Positions 35,698 to 46,636 of a DNA stretch of 64,000 bases are shown here, piece after piece; position 1 is the first letter of the stretch; every line of letters starts with the position of its first letter. The notes under the pieces are model-generated. The model saw only the letters and a program-made list of their open reading frames with translations, had not been told where the DNA came from and ran no database searches. The DNA is from Cryptomeria japonica (taxonomy: Eukaryota; Streptophyta; Pinopsida; Cupressales; Cupressaceae): NCBI RefSeq assembly GCF_030272615.1, contig NC_081406.1, forward strand, positions 230,745,396-230,809,395. Direction: 5' to 3'. The position numbers and the translations under genes are program-made.

Positions 35698-36374
35698 TGT
35701 TGGCCATTTGGAGGAATTGATTATGTGTTGCATTGATGTTTTGTCATCGATGTCAATACTAGTTGTTTTGGATGCTTTACCGGCACCCTTTTGGTCCCGG
35801 TAGGTTGAGTGGTTTCTGGTTGGTTTGGATCCAACATGATCCGATATACTCTGGTATGGTTTGGTTATGGAATTGGCTTATTCATGATACTCATGTTCAT
35901 ATTCAGTCAGTTGGTTTTGGTCTGGTGATCAGATGCTATCCTATTTGCTTGGAAGCTTGGCTTGTGATTCTAGCGACAGTTTCACCGACAAAGATTTTGA
36001 TGAAGATCTTTGATGATATACATAAGTGGTGTTGATGCAAATTCTGGTGGACATTCAAGATGTTGATGGTGATCCTGTTCGAGACTTGGCGGATTTGGAT
36101 TATTGTTTTAGCATGTGGGCTTATATTGGGTCCCGATTGATCTAGGTTATGGACCGGCTTAATGTAACGTGTTGATTGGATCTCTCGATGTATTTCTGGG
36201 ATGTCTTATGTGTTGGGTATTTATTTTTTGGTCTAAGACCAACATGTTTTGTAATTATGTAATTGGTTTATTACCTGGTGGTCGATCTGATTGTTTATGG
36301 TTGAGGGTTTGTATAAATATGATGTAAGATCTCATTGTAGATCATTATGGTATATGATCAAGGAATATGATATG
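35698..36374 (+). mobile_element. COP3 3' LTR, first part
   Basis: From TGTTGGCCATTTGG; aligns with the COP3 5' LTR to 33585. Broken by TAT2 after AATATGATATG; ATATG (36370-36374) is the left copy of the TAT2 target duplication. Confidence 0.92.
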
Positions 36375-37838
36375 TGATGCTCTGCAAAAAGGATGGTTAG
36401 GATATTGTCAAGACAAACACAAAAAAACAAGCAACCACTCAAGTGTTAGTATTAGAATTCACAAATCAACCACTATCCTAAGCAAGCATATCAAGAGAGA
36501 CACAAGACATAAAATAGAAAGCTCGATAAATCTAAGAAATGCAATAAGGCATCTCAAAATGCCCTCCACCACGCTTGTAGCTTCTCCTCCCTTTTTCCTC
36601 TCCTCTCCAAGTTCCCAAATGAGTCTAGCTCTCAGTAGCTTTTTGCAATATTCTGGATGTCTTATGGAGGTTCAAGATTGTAGAATGAATGATTATGAGA
36701 ATGCAAATGTGAACAAGCTAAAATGATATATTATCTAATTATCTAATATTAATTTTAGCCCAAAAATACAAATGTGTATGATTATGCTAAATGCTCTCTA
36801 AATTTCACTATAAATTAGATGCATACAAGATTTTAGGATCTAGATTATGAAGAAATGAGCTCTATTTATAGGTAAAATGGAGCAATGGATGGTTGAGATT
36901 GAGTAATCTCAACAAGGGTTGAGATTGATGGGTTTATGATCCATGTGAGGGCTTTCGATCTAATCCCAGGATGACAAATATCAACAAGAGATGGGTTGAG
37001 AAGAGAGGGAATAAGCATTAAATGTTTGACGTGACTTGAGGGTTAACTTGGGAGGTTAGATTAATGTTGAGTTGAAAGAATAAATCCATTATCCAATAAA
37101 TAATGTCTTTATCCAATGGATAAACTCTTGTGCAAGAGTTAGTGAGGATAACCATGGTCAAAGCAATAAATGCTTGAAGAGACCCATGAGTCAAATGGAG
37201 GTTGAGTTAGAGGAAAAGTCTCTAACCATGGGGGCAAGTTGAGTTAACCATAAATGGTTATGTAAGAGCCATTAGTGGTTTGGAAGACTTTAGGGGTTAG
37301 CTTGTTGAACACATAAAGCATTAAATGCTTTTCAAAGACTTTGAGGGCTTTGAGAAGTGACTTCAAATTGCTTAGGAATGTGAGAATAATTAGAAGATGG
37401 ATTAGGTTAATTAGGAATGATTAGAAAGTGGTTAGAAGGGTCTAGAAGGGGATTTAGGATTGCAAGTGGGTTTGGTGGGTGAGGGAAAATAGAATTTAAA
37501 TTAAAATAAAATTTATCTATTTCAATTGTGGTTGCAACTTGCATTTGTAGGAGAATGCAAGTTGGAGGGAGATTTAATCAATTAAATAAATGTTTTATTT
37601 ATTTATTTAAAAGAGGAAATGGGTTCAAATTAAATAAATAGGATTTATTCATTTAATTGATTGTGAATTTGGTTTAATGAATTAATTAAAATAAATTGAA
37701 TAATTTATTAATTAATATGAGAATGATTGAAGATGAATTAATTAAATGTTAATTTAATTAATTGTTGGCTAATGGGTTTATTAATCAAATAAATAGTAAA
37801 TATTCATTTAATTAAATGGACAGATTTATGTGACTACA
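36375..37838 (-). mobile_element. TAT2 left LTR (3' LTR in element sense)
   Basis: 1,464 bp, + strand ends TGATGCTCTGC and TGTGACTACA. In element sense it carries CTATAAATAG (complement of 36862-36871), a good TATA box. The bases 37839-37850 read as a purine-rich tract (CAAAGAGGCAAA) on the - strand, a plausible polypurine tract. Confidence 0.9.
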
Positions 37839-38148
37839 TTTGCCTCTTTGAGACGGTGCGGTTTATCATATCGTTTCAAAGAAAGAAAAATAGGTGTGAA
37901 AAAATATGCCCCATAAATGTTAATTTAATGGGTGGTATGCCCCCTCAACAGATGGGCCGAAAAATTTCAAAAAAATTGGGTGATCTCTCGAAAAAGAACA
38001 AGAATTGGCAGGGAGGTAAAAGAGAAGAAAATAACAATATCGGTGAAAGAATGGAAGAAATCAGAATTAAAATGGAGAAATGAGAAGCGCTGGAAGTTCA
38101 TGGTGACCACGGCGGTGAGTAGAGTAAAATTAGGTTTAGGACTGAGGG

Positions 38149-38155
38149 TATATAT
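38149..38155 (+). promoter_or_regulatory. TATA box of the TAT2 antisense gene (candidate)
   Basis: TATATAT in a GC-richer context, about 100 nt upstream of the exon-1 ATG at 38253, on the strand of the PMD gene and opposite to the element. Confidence 0.45.
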
Positions 38156-38327
38156 GGGGGTGAAGGGGTAAAAACAGGGTCATTTGCATCCATCTCTATA
38201 GTGATTCAGAGCTTTGATAGTAAATTTTTTGAAAGAGAGAGCAACAGTCAAGATGCTAGTACCAATAGCAAATCAACGGCTAGAGCAAGTCAGTTGATTC
38301 TAGCGGCCAGATAACTATGGACCAGTG

Positions 38328-38924
38328 GTACGCAAATTTGATTTTTTTTTTTATGCATTTTTAATATGTTTTTGCAAGCATCCAAGTCCAACTAAAACTG
38401 TGTTTTAGTGCTATTGTCAGCAAAAATAGCGCTTTTGTGTCACTATAGCGCTATTGCATAGTAGTTTTAGCGCTATCAGATTGTGTTAGCGCAATTGTAT
38501 AGTAGTATTAGCGCTAATATTGTTGTAGCGCGATTGAGTCAATGTTGTAGCGTTATCGTCATGTTATGGCGCTTTTGTATAAGTCATTTAGCGCATTTGT
38601 TGTTTTAGCGCTAGTGTGTAGTGGTTTTAGCACGATTCTTAGTAGAATAGTACTATTGTCCGAAAATAGATACCCCAATGTTAGAAAAATAATCTCCTGA
38701 TGTCGATGTTGGGTGGATGGATGGATAAGTTGTTTTGAATCATAGCAGCCCCATTGAGACTAGGTCATTATGATAAATGTCTGTTGTAGTCTAGGTTTTC
38801 CATGATCGCTTACTTGTTGAGACCTGAAGATACTTGATCAAAGTATTTGTTGATAGTCTAGGTTTAAACTTAAGAAAGTTTGAAACAAAACAACTAATGA
38901 TGATGTTGGTGTATGTGTGTGTAG
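38328..38924 (+). other. Predicted intron of the TAT2 antisense PMD gene
   Basis: 597 bp, phase 0, donor GTACGC and acceptor TGTGTGTAG. It sits at the same codon position as the TAT1 intron but shares no extended sequence with it; it is filled by an AGCGCT repeat array instead of the 42-bp minisatellite. Confidence 0.6.
38396..38655 (+). repeat. AGCGCT tandem array, 3' copy
   Basis: About 12 units of 17-23 bp, core TTTTAGCGCTATTGT, each centred on the palindrome AGCGCT or a decayed form. The reverse-complement unit occurs at 53010-53310 at the other end of the TAT2 interior. Confidence 0.8.
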
Positions 38925-40137
38925 GAGGATCTTCCCATGTTACAAATGTGGGAGAGGCATCCAACCACACAACAACTACGAGATCAGTTGACTGAGACGG
39001 AGATTGATTGTGTCACGGCTACTGGACTATATGACATGATGTACATGCCCGTGATTCAGACAAATCACGGACTAGTGACTGTTTTAGTAGAGCGGTGGTA
39101 CAGGGAGACCTGCACATTCCATTTATTGATGGGAGAGATGATCATTACACTAAAGGATGTGTGGTGGATTTTGCATATCCCTATCTGAGGGGATCTGGTT
39201 ATGTATGGCTGAGGATTGGGTACAACAATGGTACAGGGGATATTCGATGAGGATGTCTACATTCAAGATGGTTTGATCGCGTGGGAGGAGATAACGGTGT
39301 TATATGAGTCATTACCAATGGTTTTATCAGGCATTGTCGGGGGTTTTTTGTGCCCCGGTCGATGATCGCATGCACTGGCGGTTGGGGCCAGGTGATTGAT
39401 CGCATGGTGACGGATGGGACCCACTATGTATGGGGACCATGTGTGCTGTCACACCTATATAAGGAGCTTCATGAGATGCTATACTAGGATATGAGCTCTC
39501 TAGGAGTTGGCATTACTTTTCTACATATATGGCCATGGGAGCACCTGCCAGTGACACAACCGATGTGCTTGAAATTCAAGGCGATAGATCAGCCCTATGT
39601 GTACATGTATGGAGGGATGCTGAGTCAGCCCCACTTGGGAAAGTTGGAGTGGTGGTGGTGGGCATTAAATGATTTGGATGCAGTGATATGGAGGCCATAC
39701 ATTGAGTGTGAGCCTTGGGAGGATGATATAGAGGATTTGCCTTATGTATTTATGACACGGTATTTGATTGGTAGGACATCCTACAATGTGGAGAGACAGG
39801 TACCCGACAGAGTGATGAGGCAGTTCGAGTGGAGGCAAGGATTGTCGAGTGGATCAGGGGAGTATGCACGGGCGGTACTGAAGAGATTCTAGTGGGGGGC
39901 ACTGTTATTGTATATTCAGGCCTTAGCCGAGTTCCAAACTTTATAGGCGAGACCATGACATATGAGGTCAGGGATTGTGGATGCAGGAGTGGCAGAGGAG
40001 TATACACAGTATCATACCGCGCATCCTATTCCACACATTTCAGATCCAGCCGAGTCAGTACCATCATTTGAGGATGATAGAAGACAGCGACGAAGGAGAG
40101 GAGGCAGAGGAGTAGGAGTAGAAGGTAGAGGTGACAG

Positions 40138-40240
40138 AGGAGGAGGTGGTGGAGGAGGTGGTGGTGGAGGTGTTGGAGGAGGAGAAGGAGGGGGTGGGGG
40201 TGGATTTGAGGGTGGAGGTGGTGGAGGAGGAAGGTTATAG
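40138..40240 (+). repeat. GGA/GGT-rich tract encoding polyglycine
   Basis: Almost uninterrupted GGA/GGT/GGG codons in exon 2 of the TAT2 PMD gene. The G-rich strand is the coding strand of the antisense gene; closely spaced GG/GGG runs could form a G-quadruplex. TAT1 has a less pure Gly/Asp/Arg stretch at the same place. Confidence 0.75.
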
Positions 40241-40909
40241 CAGAGAGGGAGAGGTGGGCAGCCATTGCGACTATCACAGGGTCCTTTGATTGAGGGAGGA
40301 GTCGGATTAGGTGACAAGGGTACTAGGGAGGGAGAGCCACCTATGGATATGGGAGAGGGAGCTATTGGTGGAGGGGAGGGAGCTACAGGTGGAGGAGAGT
40401 ATCCGATGGGGATGGGAGAAGGAGATCTGTGGGACCATATACTAGAATATATGCAGTTTCGACTTACAACAGTCAGGGCATGGGTGGAGGAGTGTGAGGC
40501 AGAGATTGCAGCTAGAGATGTTTAGTTGTTTGCACGGTAGTCAGAGTTGACAGTAGTGAGGTAAGAGTGGGATGATGTGGTTGATAGGGTGATCCAGTTG
40601 CAGGAGAGAGTTTGGGTCTTGGAGGGAGTACAAGGACATGGTCTATTAACTGATTCGTTGGTGAGGGAGCTACGGTGGGCAAGTGGAGAGGTTGACTATT
40701 GGCGGGGTTCATATGAGCAGGTGGTGCCATCCAGTCAATGGGCACTGAGCTATTCGCAGATGCGTCGAGCGAAATCAGAGCAGTCTCAGAGGATGCAGAG
40801 AAGTGGTGGTGTTATGGGTCCTCCATAGTGAGATAGTGCGGGTGGTGTAGGGGGAAGTGGTGGAGCAAGCGGTGATGGGGATGCAACATCTGGCCAGAGT
40901 GCCATTTGA

Positions 40910-43425
40910 AAGAGATTTATGTATTTTATTGCATTGTCATTTTGGACTGTGACTTGGATGGCTCTTGGTAGCCGATATATTTGACATCACTGTACTCTGA
41001 TACATGTATGCCTTTGCGAGATGATATATGATGTGATATATGAGGAGATCCCATATTTTGTGATGATAGGCATGATGATATGTATGGATTTATGCAGGAT
41101 GATGATTTATGATTTATGCTTAGATGGATGTTTTTACTTGCTAGATGTCTATGTTGATGAGATGATTTCTATATGCATGTTTTATGGATCAGCTGTTGAT
41201 ATGTGTATGCAGGTTAATACATGTATGATGTGTTGTTGTAATGCTTTGTGTATGTAATGCCATGATGATAATGTATGCATAATGATGAATGAATGATACT
41301 GACTATGAGATAGATAGTATGTGTGTTTATGTGGATGAAATGATGATATGCAGTTGTGTGTTTTGTAAGATGAAAAATGTAATGAATCGAATGGTTTATG
41401 GAAATGTTCATGCATGACAAATGGATAAAAAAATGTAAATACAAATGTTTATGTGATGATTTCTAAATGAATGCACTTTAAAATGAAATAAACAAATGTT
41501 GAGACAAATGTTTATGTTATGATTCTAACTTACTTAAATTATGACTAAGTGAAATGATAAGGCAAATAAATGCAACTAAGGGATAATGAATAACTGCACC
41601 TTAATGCAACTAAAAGGATAATGAATGCATCTTAATGAATCCAGATCAAACTTTTTAAGATGAGAATGAAATGAATGAGTATAACAATATACTGGATGGA
41701 TAGATAAATGTACTTGATTAATAGATAAATGAATGCAACTAAATGAATCTAAATGAATGTACTTTAAACAAACTTAAATGATGATGAAAGATTTTGAATG
41801 ATTTTAAAAGACAACTAATTGTACCTAGATGACTAAATAAATGTACGCTAATGGCTAATAATGGAAGTAAATGAAATGATGGGAAATTTATCCAATGAAT
41901 CTAAATGCCTTTATTTGCAACGATGAAATTATGTGAGGATAATGTAAGTAAATGATAATGAATGCGACTAAATTATATTAGATGCCCTTAAATGAATATC
42001 TAAAATGGATGTAATGAACCTACATGCAAGTAAATGATAATGAACTAGATGCATTTAAATGCAACTAAATGTAAGGGAATGATGATGTCATACGTTTATG
42101 ATAGATGAATGCGAGTTGGTGAGAAATTGCATGATGCACTGATGATGTATCAGAGAACTTCGTCGTGATTGTATCCAAGACCACTTCATATTAAATAATT
42201 TCTCATATTTTAACTTGTTCATACTTGCATACAAAACTATAAATACGAAGAATGAATGATCAAATGGATGGGTGATATGTGACGAAATGCAATATAAACA
42301 GATGGGATGAAATGACGATCCATAGTGCTTATATTTTTCATCATTGAGCATGGTAGTATCAATCTTGGACGAGGTAGTAGGAACCAAGTTTGGAGGATTG
42401 TACCTATAAGAAAACAGTAGAGATAAAACATGATGGACCCTCCATTCTAGTTCATGTGCAGAAGGTCGAGGTATACGCTGTAGTCAGTAAGCCATAGTGA
42501 TATTTAACTAGATTTTTGCATATGATCACATAGCTTAGTGAACTTCCCACATAGACACCATTAGTACATGCCCCAAAACTTCATTGGAACAATTCGTAGT
42601 CAATAAACAAATGATACTTAGGAACCATCCTGGATACTCTAATCACTTGTGGATATCCTGGAGTAGCGTAGGAACCTGATATAAATGAATAAATAACTTA
42701 TCAAACTGACCAAGTACTTGATAGCTTACAAATAATTTTCTTGTCAAAGAAAATGTTATCTTTCTCTTGGTTTTGGTAAGGAAGGATGCATCCTTGTTAA
42801 GACAGTTGTGTGTCGATGTTTGATTGTTTGGTCGATTTGATAAGTGCTCATCATTGTTTGAGTATCTCAAAAAATTTGTTTGATGTTTGTTTTGATGTGT
42901 ATGTACAAAGGATATTATGCGTTGCCATGTTTTTGGTTGATTTTTGATGTTTTATAATGTTTTTGGATTTTGTGAGTGTTTTTGAATGTTTTTAGATTTT
43001 GTGAGATAGTTTTGAATGAAGAATTCAATAAATCACAAATAATGTAGAATCTACTTCCATCAATAGGTTAAGGGCATTTCCCCCAGTTTAGACATTACTA
43101 TGAAAAAGTGGGATGCAAGACGCATGAAGTACTATGCCTGATTGCAGATCAATAACAAGACATGGTTTGACTGATGGATGAGTGGATGCAATGAATGCGA
43201 TCGCAATGTCTAAAAGAAAATGGAGCCATAGCCTTTACGAGTGGCGCCTGTTTTCCAGGTTTTCACCATCGTACTTACCCAACGTGCTACCAGAGTGGTT
43301 GTTCACCGTTTGGATGCATGATTTTTCTTTTACTATTTTGAATTTTTTGTATTTTCTTCGGGACATTTATCTGAATGTTTTTGGTGTTTTTCTGGTATGT
43401 ATTGGATCTTGGTGCTCTATACAGC
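40910..43425. other. TAT2 spacer between integrase and antisense gene, no gene
   Basis: AT-rich, with about 1.1 kb (41020-42110) dense in ATGA, AATGAATG and CAACTAAATG words that look like a decayed short-period repeat. Frames on both strands are low complexity. Corresponds to 11620-13340 in TAT1. Confidence 0.5.
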
Positions 43426-44500
43426 TTATGTATGAAACCATTTCAGGTGCATGTTGTTGATCAAATCTGCTAGCGGTTCCCCTTCTGAAGTAGCCAACTG
43501 ATATGCCCCGGACCCAAATACAACAGTGATAACATATGGACCCAACCAGTTTGATTTAAACTTTCCCTGATGTTCTCTATTTGGTTGGTTACAAGGATTC
43601 TCTCTAAGAATAAGATCACCTACCTCAAATGTATGAGGCCTAACCTGGTGATTATAGCTTATTCTCATGTGTTGCTGATAGGATTTGAGGTGGTTGTATG
43701 CAGCTTGTCGCCTTTATCAAGTAGTTCCAAGTCTTGAAGAAGAGAGACTCGGTATGCTTCATCATCTATCAGATTATGCAAGGAAACCCATAGAGATGGT
43801 ATATCAACCTCAATAGGAAGGATGGCTTCTGTGCCATAGACCAGTGAGCAGGGAGTTGCGCCTATAGGGGTTTGAATGCTAGTTCAATATGCCCATAGTG
43901 TTGGATTTAATTGAACATGCCAATCATGATCAGCATCATTGATTGTCTTCTTGAGGATTCTCAATATGTTCTTGTTCGATGCTTCGGTCTAACCATTGCC
44001 TTGTGGGTAATAGGGAGTGGAAAAGCGATGTTGGATTGGAAACTTCTCACAGAGCTCACGGACATCTTGATTTTTGAAATTAAACTCGTTATCTATGGTG
44101 ATGGACATGGGTACACATACCGGCAGATGATGTAATTAAGGATGAATGAGGCGATCTTCTTGTTGGTGACTTGGGTAAGTGGAACAACTTCAATCCACTT
44201 TGTGAAGTATTCAATGGTGGTAGTAATGAATTTGTGGTCGTTGGATGAAGATGGATGGATTTTACCCACAAGGTCAAGTCCCCATTGACAAAAGGGCCAT
44301 GGTGTTGTGATTGGTTGTAATTCCTGTGTCGGTGCATGGATCAGGTCTCTGTGAACTTGCCACTTCTTAAAATTTCTGACAAAATAGTAGGAGTCTTTTT
44401 CCATGGATGGCCAATAGTAACCAGCGCGCATGATCTTCTTTGCCAAGGAAGGACCACTTGAGTGAATCCCACAAATTCCTTCATGTACCTCTTCCAAGGC
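43426..44500 (-). pseudogene. TAT2 integrase
   Basis: N-terminal module (from about 44497) with VHEGICGIH, but the two zinc-binding cysteines read F and W (FKKWQVH). Core with WGLDLVGKIHPSSSNDHKFI (first Asp), a second-Asp segment (TIDNEF) after a frame change near 44090, and a YYPQGNG...TEAS segment with a stop. C-terminal frame 43426-43668 has KFKSNWLGPYVITVVFGSGA and ends HLKWFHT. Broken by stops and shifts. Confidence 0.88.
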
Positions 44501-44614
44501 CTTTGTTATCTTGTCTTGTTCTAGACATCGAAGGAGAGTACCATCAAGGCTTCGTCAGTATAAGGTTTTGAAAATGATGGTGTATCAAGCGGTTTGGCGA
44601 ATGAATGTTTTGCG

Positions 44615-45196
44615 CTAGTTATTGGATTGGTTAGGAGGGAGTGTGTGATCATGGAGGTAGGTGTATAACTCACCGTACCATGGGGATTCAGAACTGGTAA
44701 GGTGACATATTATTTCGGATTCAGGGATATCATAAGCAGAAATCCAAAGTTGTTCTACCAAGAACTCGTAGCATGTTGAATTATGTGGAAGATCTAGAAG
44801 AGATGCAATGGTAGCCATAGCATCAGCAGCCCAATTTTGATCTCTAGGTATCTGTTCAAAGGTGATATTTGTAAATGATTCTTTTGGATTTTCCATCATT
44901 TGCTTGTACGGCATGAGTTTATCATCCTTGGTTTGATATTTGTGTGTGACTTGTCGGATGACTAGTTGGGAGTCGCCATATATCTGTAGTTCTTTCAGTT
45001 TCCATTATATGGCTAGTTTGAGTCCTATGATCAAAGCCTCATATTCTGCTATGTTGTTTGTACATGGAAAAGTTAGCCTGTAAGACTTCGGGATGCTATC
45101 ACCTTGAGGTGTGATAAATAGAATGCCTGCCCCCGAGCCATGTCTAGTATATGAATCATCAAAGTAGAGCTTCCAAGGTTCTGTTGATGTGATCAT
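44615..45196 (-). pseudogene. TAT2 second (archaeal-type) RNase H
   Basis: WKLYFDDSYTRHGSGAGILF, PCTNNIAEYEALIIGLKLAI, YGDSQLVIRQVTHKYQTKDD and NWAADAMATIAS in order, the extra RNase H that defines Tat elements. One stop separates 45005-45196 from the next segment; otherwise well preserved. Confidence 0.88.
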
Positions 45197-45202
45197 GAAG
45201 AT

Positions 45203-45676
45203 CTATTCATCTAGAAAATTGGAAACTAGAGGATGATCGCCTATGAGGGGTGCATCGGCCAACTGATCTGCAATAACTTGGGCCTTAATATCCTTGCAGT
45301 CCACATACTCAATGTCAAATTCACTCAGAATCATCACCCATTTGGCCAAGCAGCCTCTCAATGCTACTTTGTTGAGTAAGTACTTTAGTGAATCGATCTT
45401 TTCTATGAGATGTGCTTTATGTGTTAACAGGTAGTGCCTCAACTTAGTGACTTCCAATATTACTGCTAGGCAAGCTCACACAATAGGTGTGTAATTGAGT
45501 TCATAGCCAACAAGTGTACGAGAGATATAGTATACATCACACTCTTTCTCGTCTGCCTTATGTTGTGCCAGTAGTACTCCCAATGTCGTATTTGTTGCTG
45601 AAATATAGAGCAATAGAGGTCTACATGGATCTGGTGGGATCAGCAATGGTGTAATCATGAGATAGTCCTTAAGCAT
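45203..45676 (-). pseudogene. TAT2 first RNase H
   Basis: Frame 45476-45676 (LLLYISATNTTLGVLLAQHK; YYISRTLVGYELNY) and 45203-45457 (TKLRHYLLTHKAHLIEKID; IEYVDCKDIKAQVIADQLAD) form the RT-linked RNase H, with a stop between. It would degrade RNA in the RNA/DNA hybrid. Confidence 0.85.
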
Positions 45677-46627
45677 CTAGAATGCTTGTTGGCATCTGGC
45701 ATCCCATTGAAAGTGAATGTTTTTGTGTAACAAATGTGTAAAGGGATGACAATTATCTGCTAGTTCTGCAATGAATCTTCGGATGGATTGTAGTTGCCCT
45801 TGTAATGTCCTTAGCTGACCTGAGGTTACTCCAAAGAAATATTTATTCAGGTTGAGTCGAACATGATAGTGTTCTAGTCTGTCAAAGATTTTATCTAGTA
45901 TTGCAAGATGACTTTCTCTTGTTAATGATTTTGCTAGTAAGTCATCGACATAATCCTCCATTATCGAATGCATCATATCATGAAAGATGGTGGTCATTTC
46001 TCTTTGATAGGTCCCTCCTGCATTCTTTAGACCAAAAGGCATCACATTCCAACAACATGTTCTCCATGGGCATGTGAAGGTAATCTTATGTTGATCCTCT
46101 GGAGCGATCTTTATCTGGTTGTACCCTGAAAAGCCATCCATGAGAAGAAGCATGGCATGTCTTGTTGTTAGGTCCATGATCATGTCAATGTTTGGTAGGG
46201 GCAAGTCATCTTTAGGACATGCCTTGTTTAGATCTCTGAAATATGTACAGATACAGATGCCCCCATTTGGTTTACCAATAGGTACTATATTGGAGATCCA
46301 CTCTGCATAATCAATTGGTCTAATAAAACCAACATCTAGGAGTTTCTCAAGTTGTGCTTTGACTAATACAACAATCTGGGCATACATTTTTCAAAGCTTA
46401 TGTTTGACAGGCTTAGCTCCTTTGGCCACGGTGAGGTGATGCATGACCAAATCAGGATCGAGACCAGGCATGTCGGCATATGACCATGCAAAGTTTATTT
46501 GATGCTTCTGGAAGAATTCTACAAACTTAGGTTGTTCCTCTGGAGTTAAAAGAGATTCCAGATGTATTTGGTGAGGAGTCTCAGGGGTCTCCACGTTGAA
46601 TTCTTTTGTTTCCTCAATAAGGATCAT
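45677..46627 (-). pseudogene. TAT2 reverse transcriptase
   Basis: Frames 46391-46627 (EEQPKFVEFFQKHQINFAWS; GLDPDLVMHHL) and 45677-46387 (GFIRPIDYAEWISNIVPIGK; LNKACPKDDLPLPN; MPFGLKNAGGTYQR; DYVDDLLAKS) are separated by a stop at 46388. The YVDD catalytic box is intact. After FGVTSGQ the sequence jumps to LRTLQGQLQSIRRF, lacking about 30 residues present in TAT1 (24430-24530), an in-frame deletion at the end of the palm/connection. Confidence 0.92.
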
Positions 46628-46636
46628 TGATCGTTC

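Larger units (their letters stand above)
38253..40909 (+). pseudogene. TAT2 antisense PMD gene, two exons, decayed
   Basis: Exon 1 (38253-38327, 25 codons, two stops) ends with a YGP motif before G/GTACGC. Exon 2 opens after GTAG at 38921-38924 and stays in phase with the 38937-39188 frame, which carries the PMD signature LVERWYRETCTFHLLMGEM then ITLKDV. PMD continues in 39491-39892 (LGVGITFLHIWPWEHLPVTQ; LSQPHLGKLEWWWWALNDLD). A Gly-rich run (40138-40240) and a coiled-coil-like tail (VIQLQERVWVLEG) follow, ending at 40907-40909. Frameshifts near 39190-39490 and elsewhere break it. Same architecture as TAT1. Role unknown. Confidence 0.85.

Noticed and set aside
36408-37838. First read as a segmental duplication with 53360-54819
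   Set aside because: TG/CA-like ends, the ATATG duplication and gypsy coding between them show that these are the two LTRs of TAT2.
40012-40317. Proline-rich 101-codon - strand frame
   Set aside because: It is the complement of the polyglycine tract of the PMD gene; the + strand frame has homology in TAT1 and the - strand frame does not.
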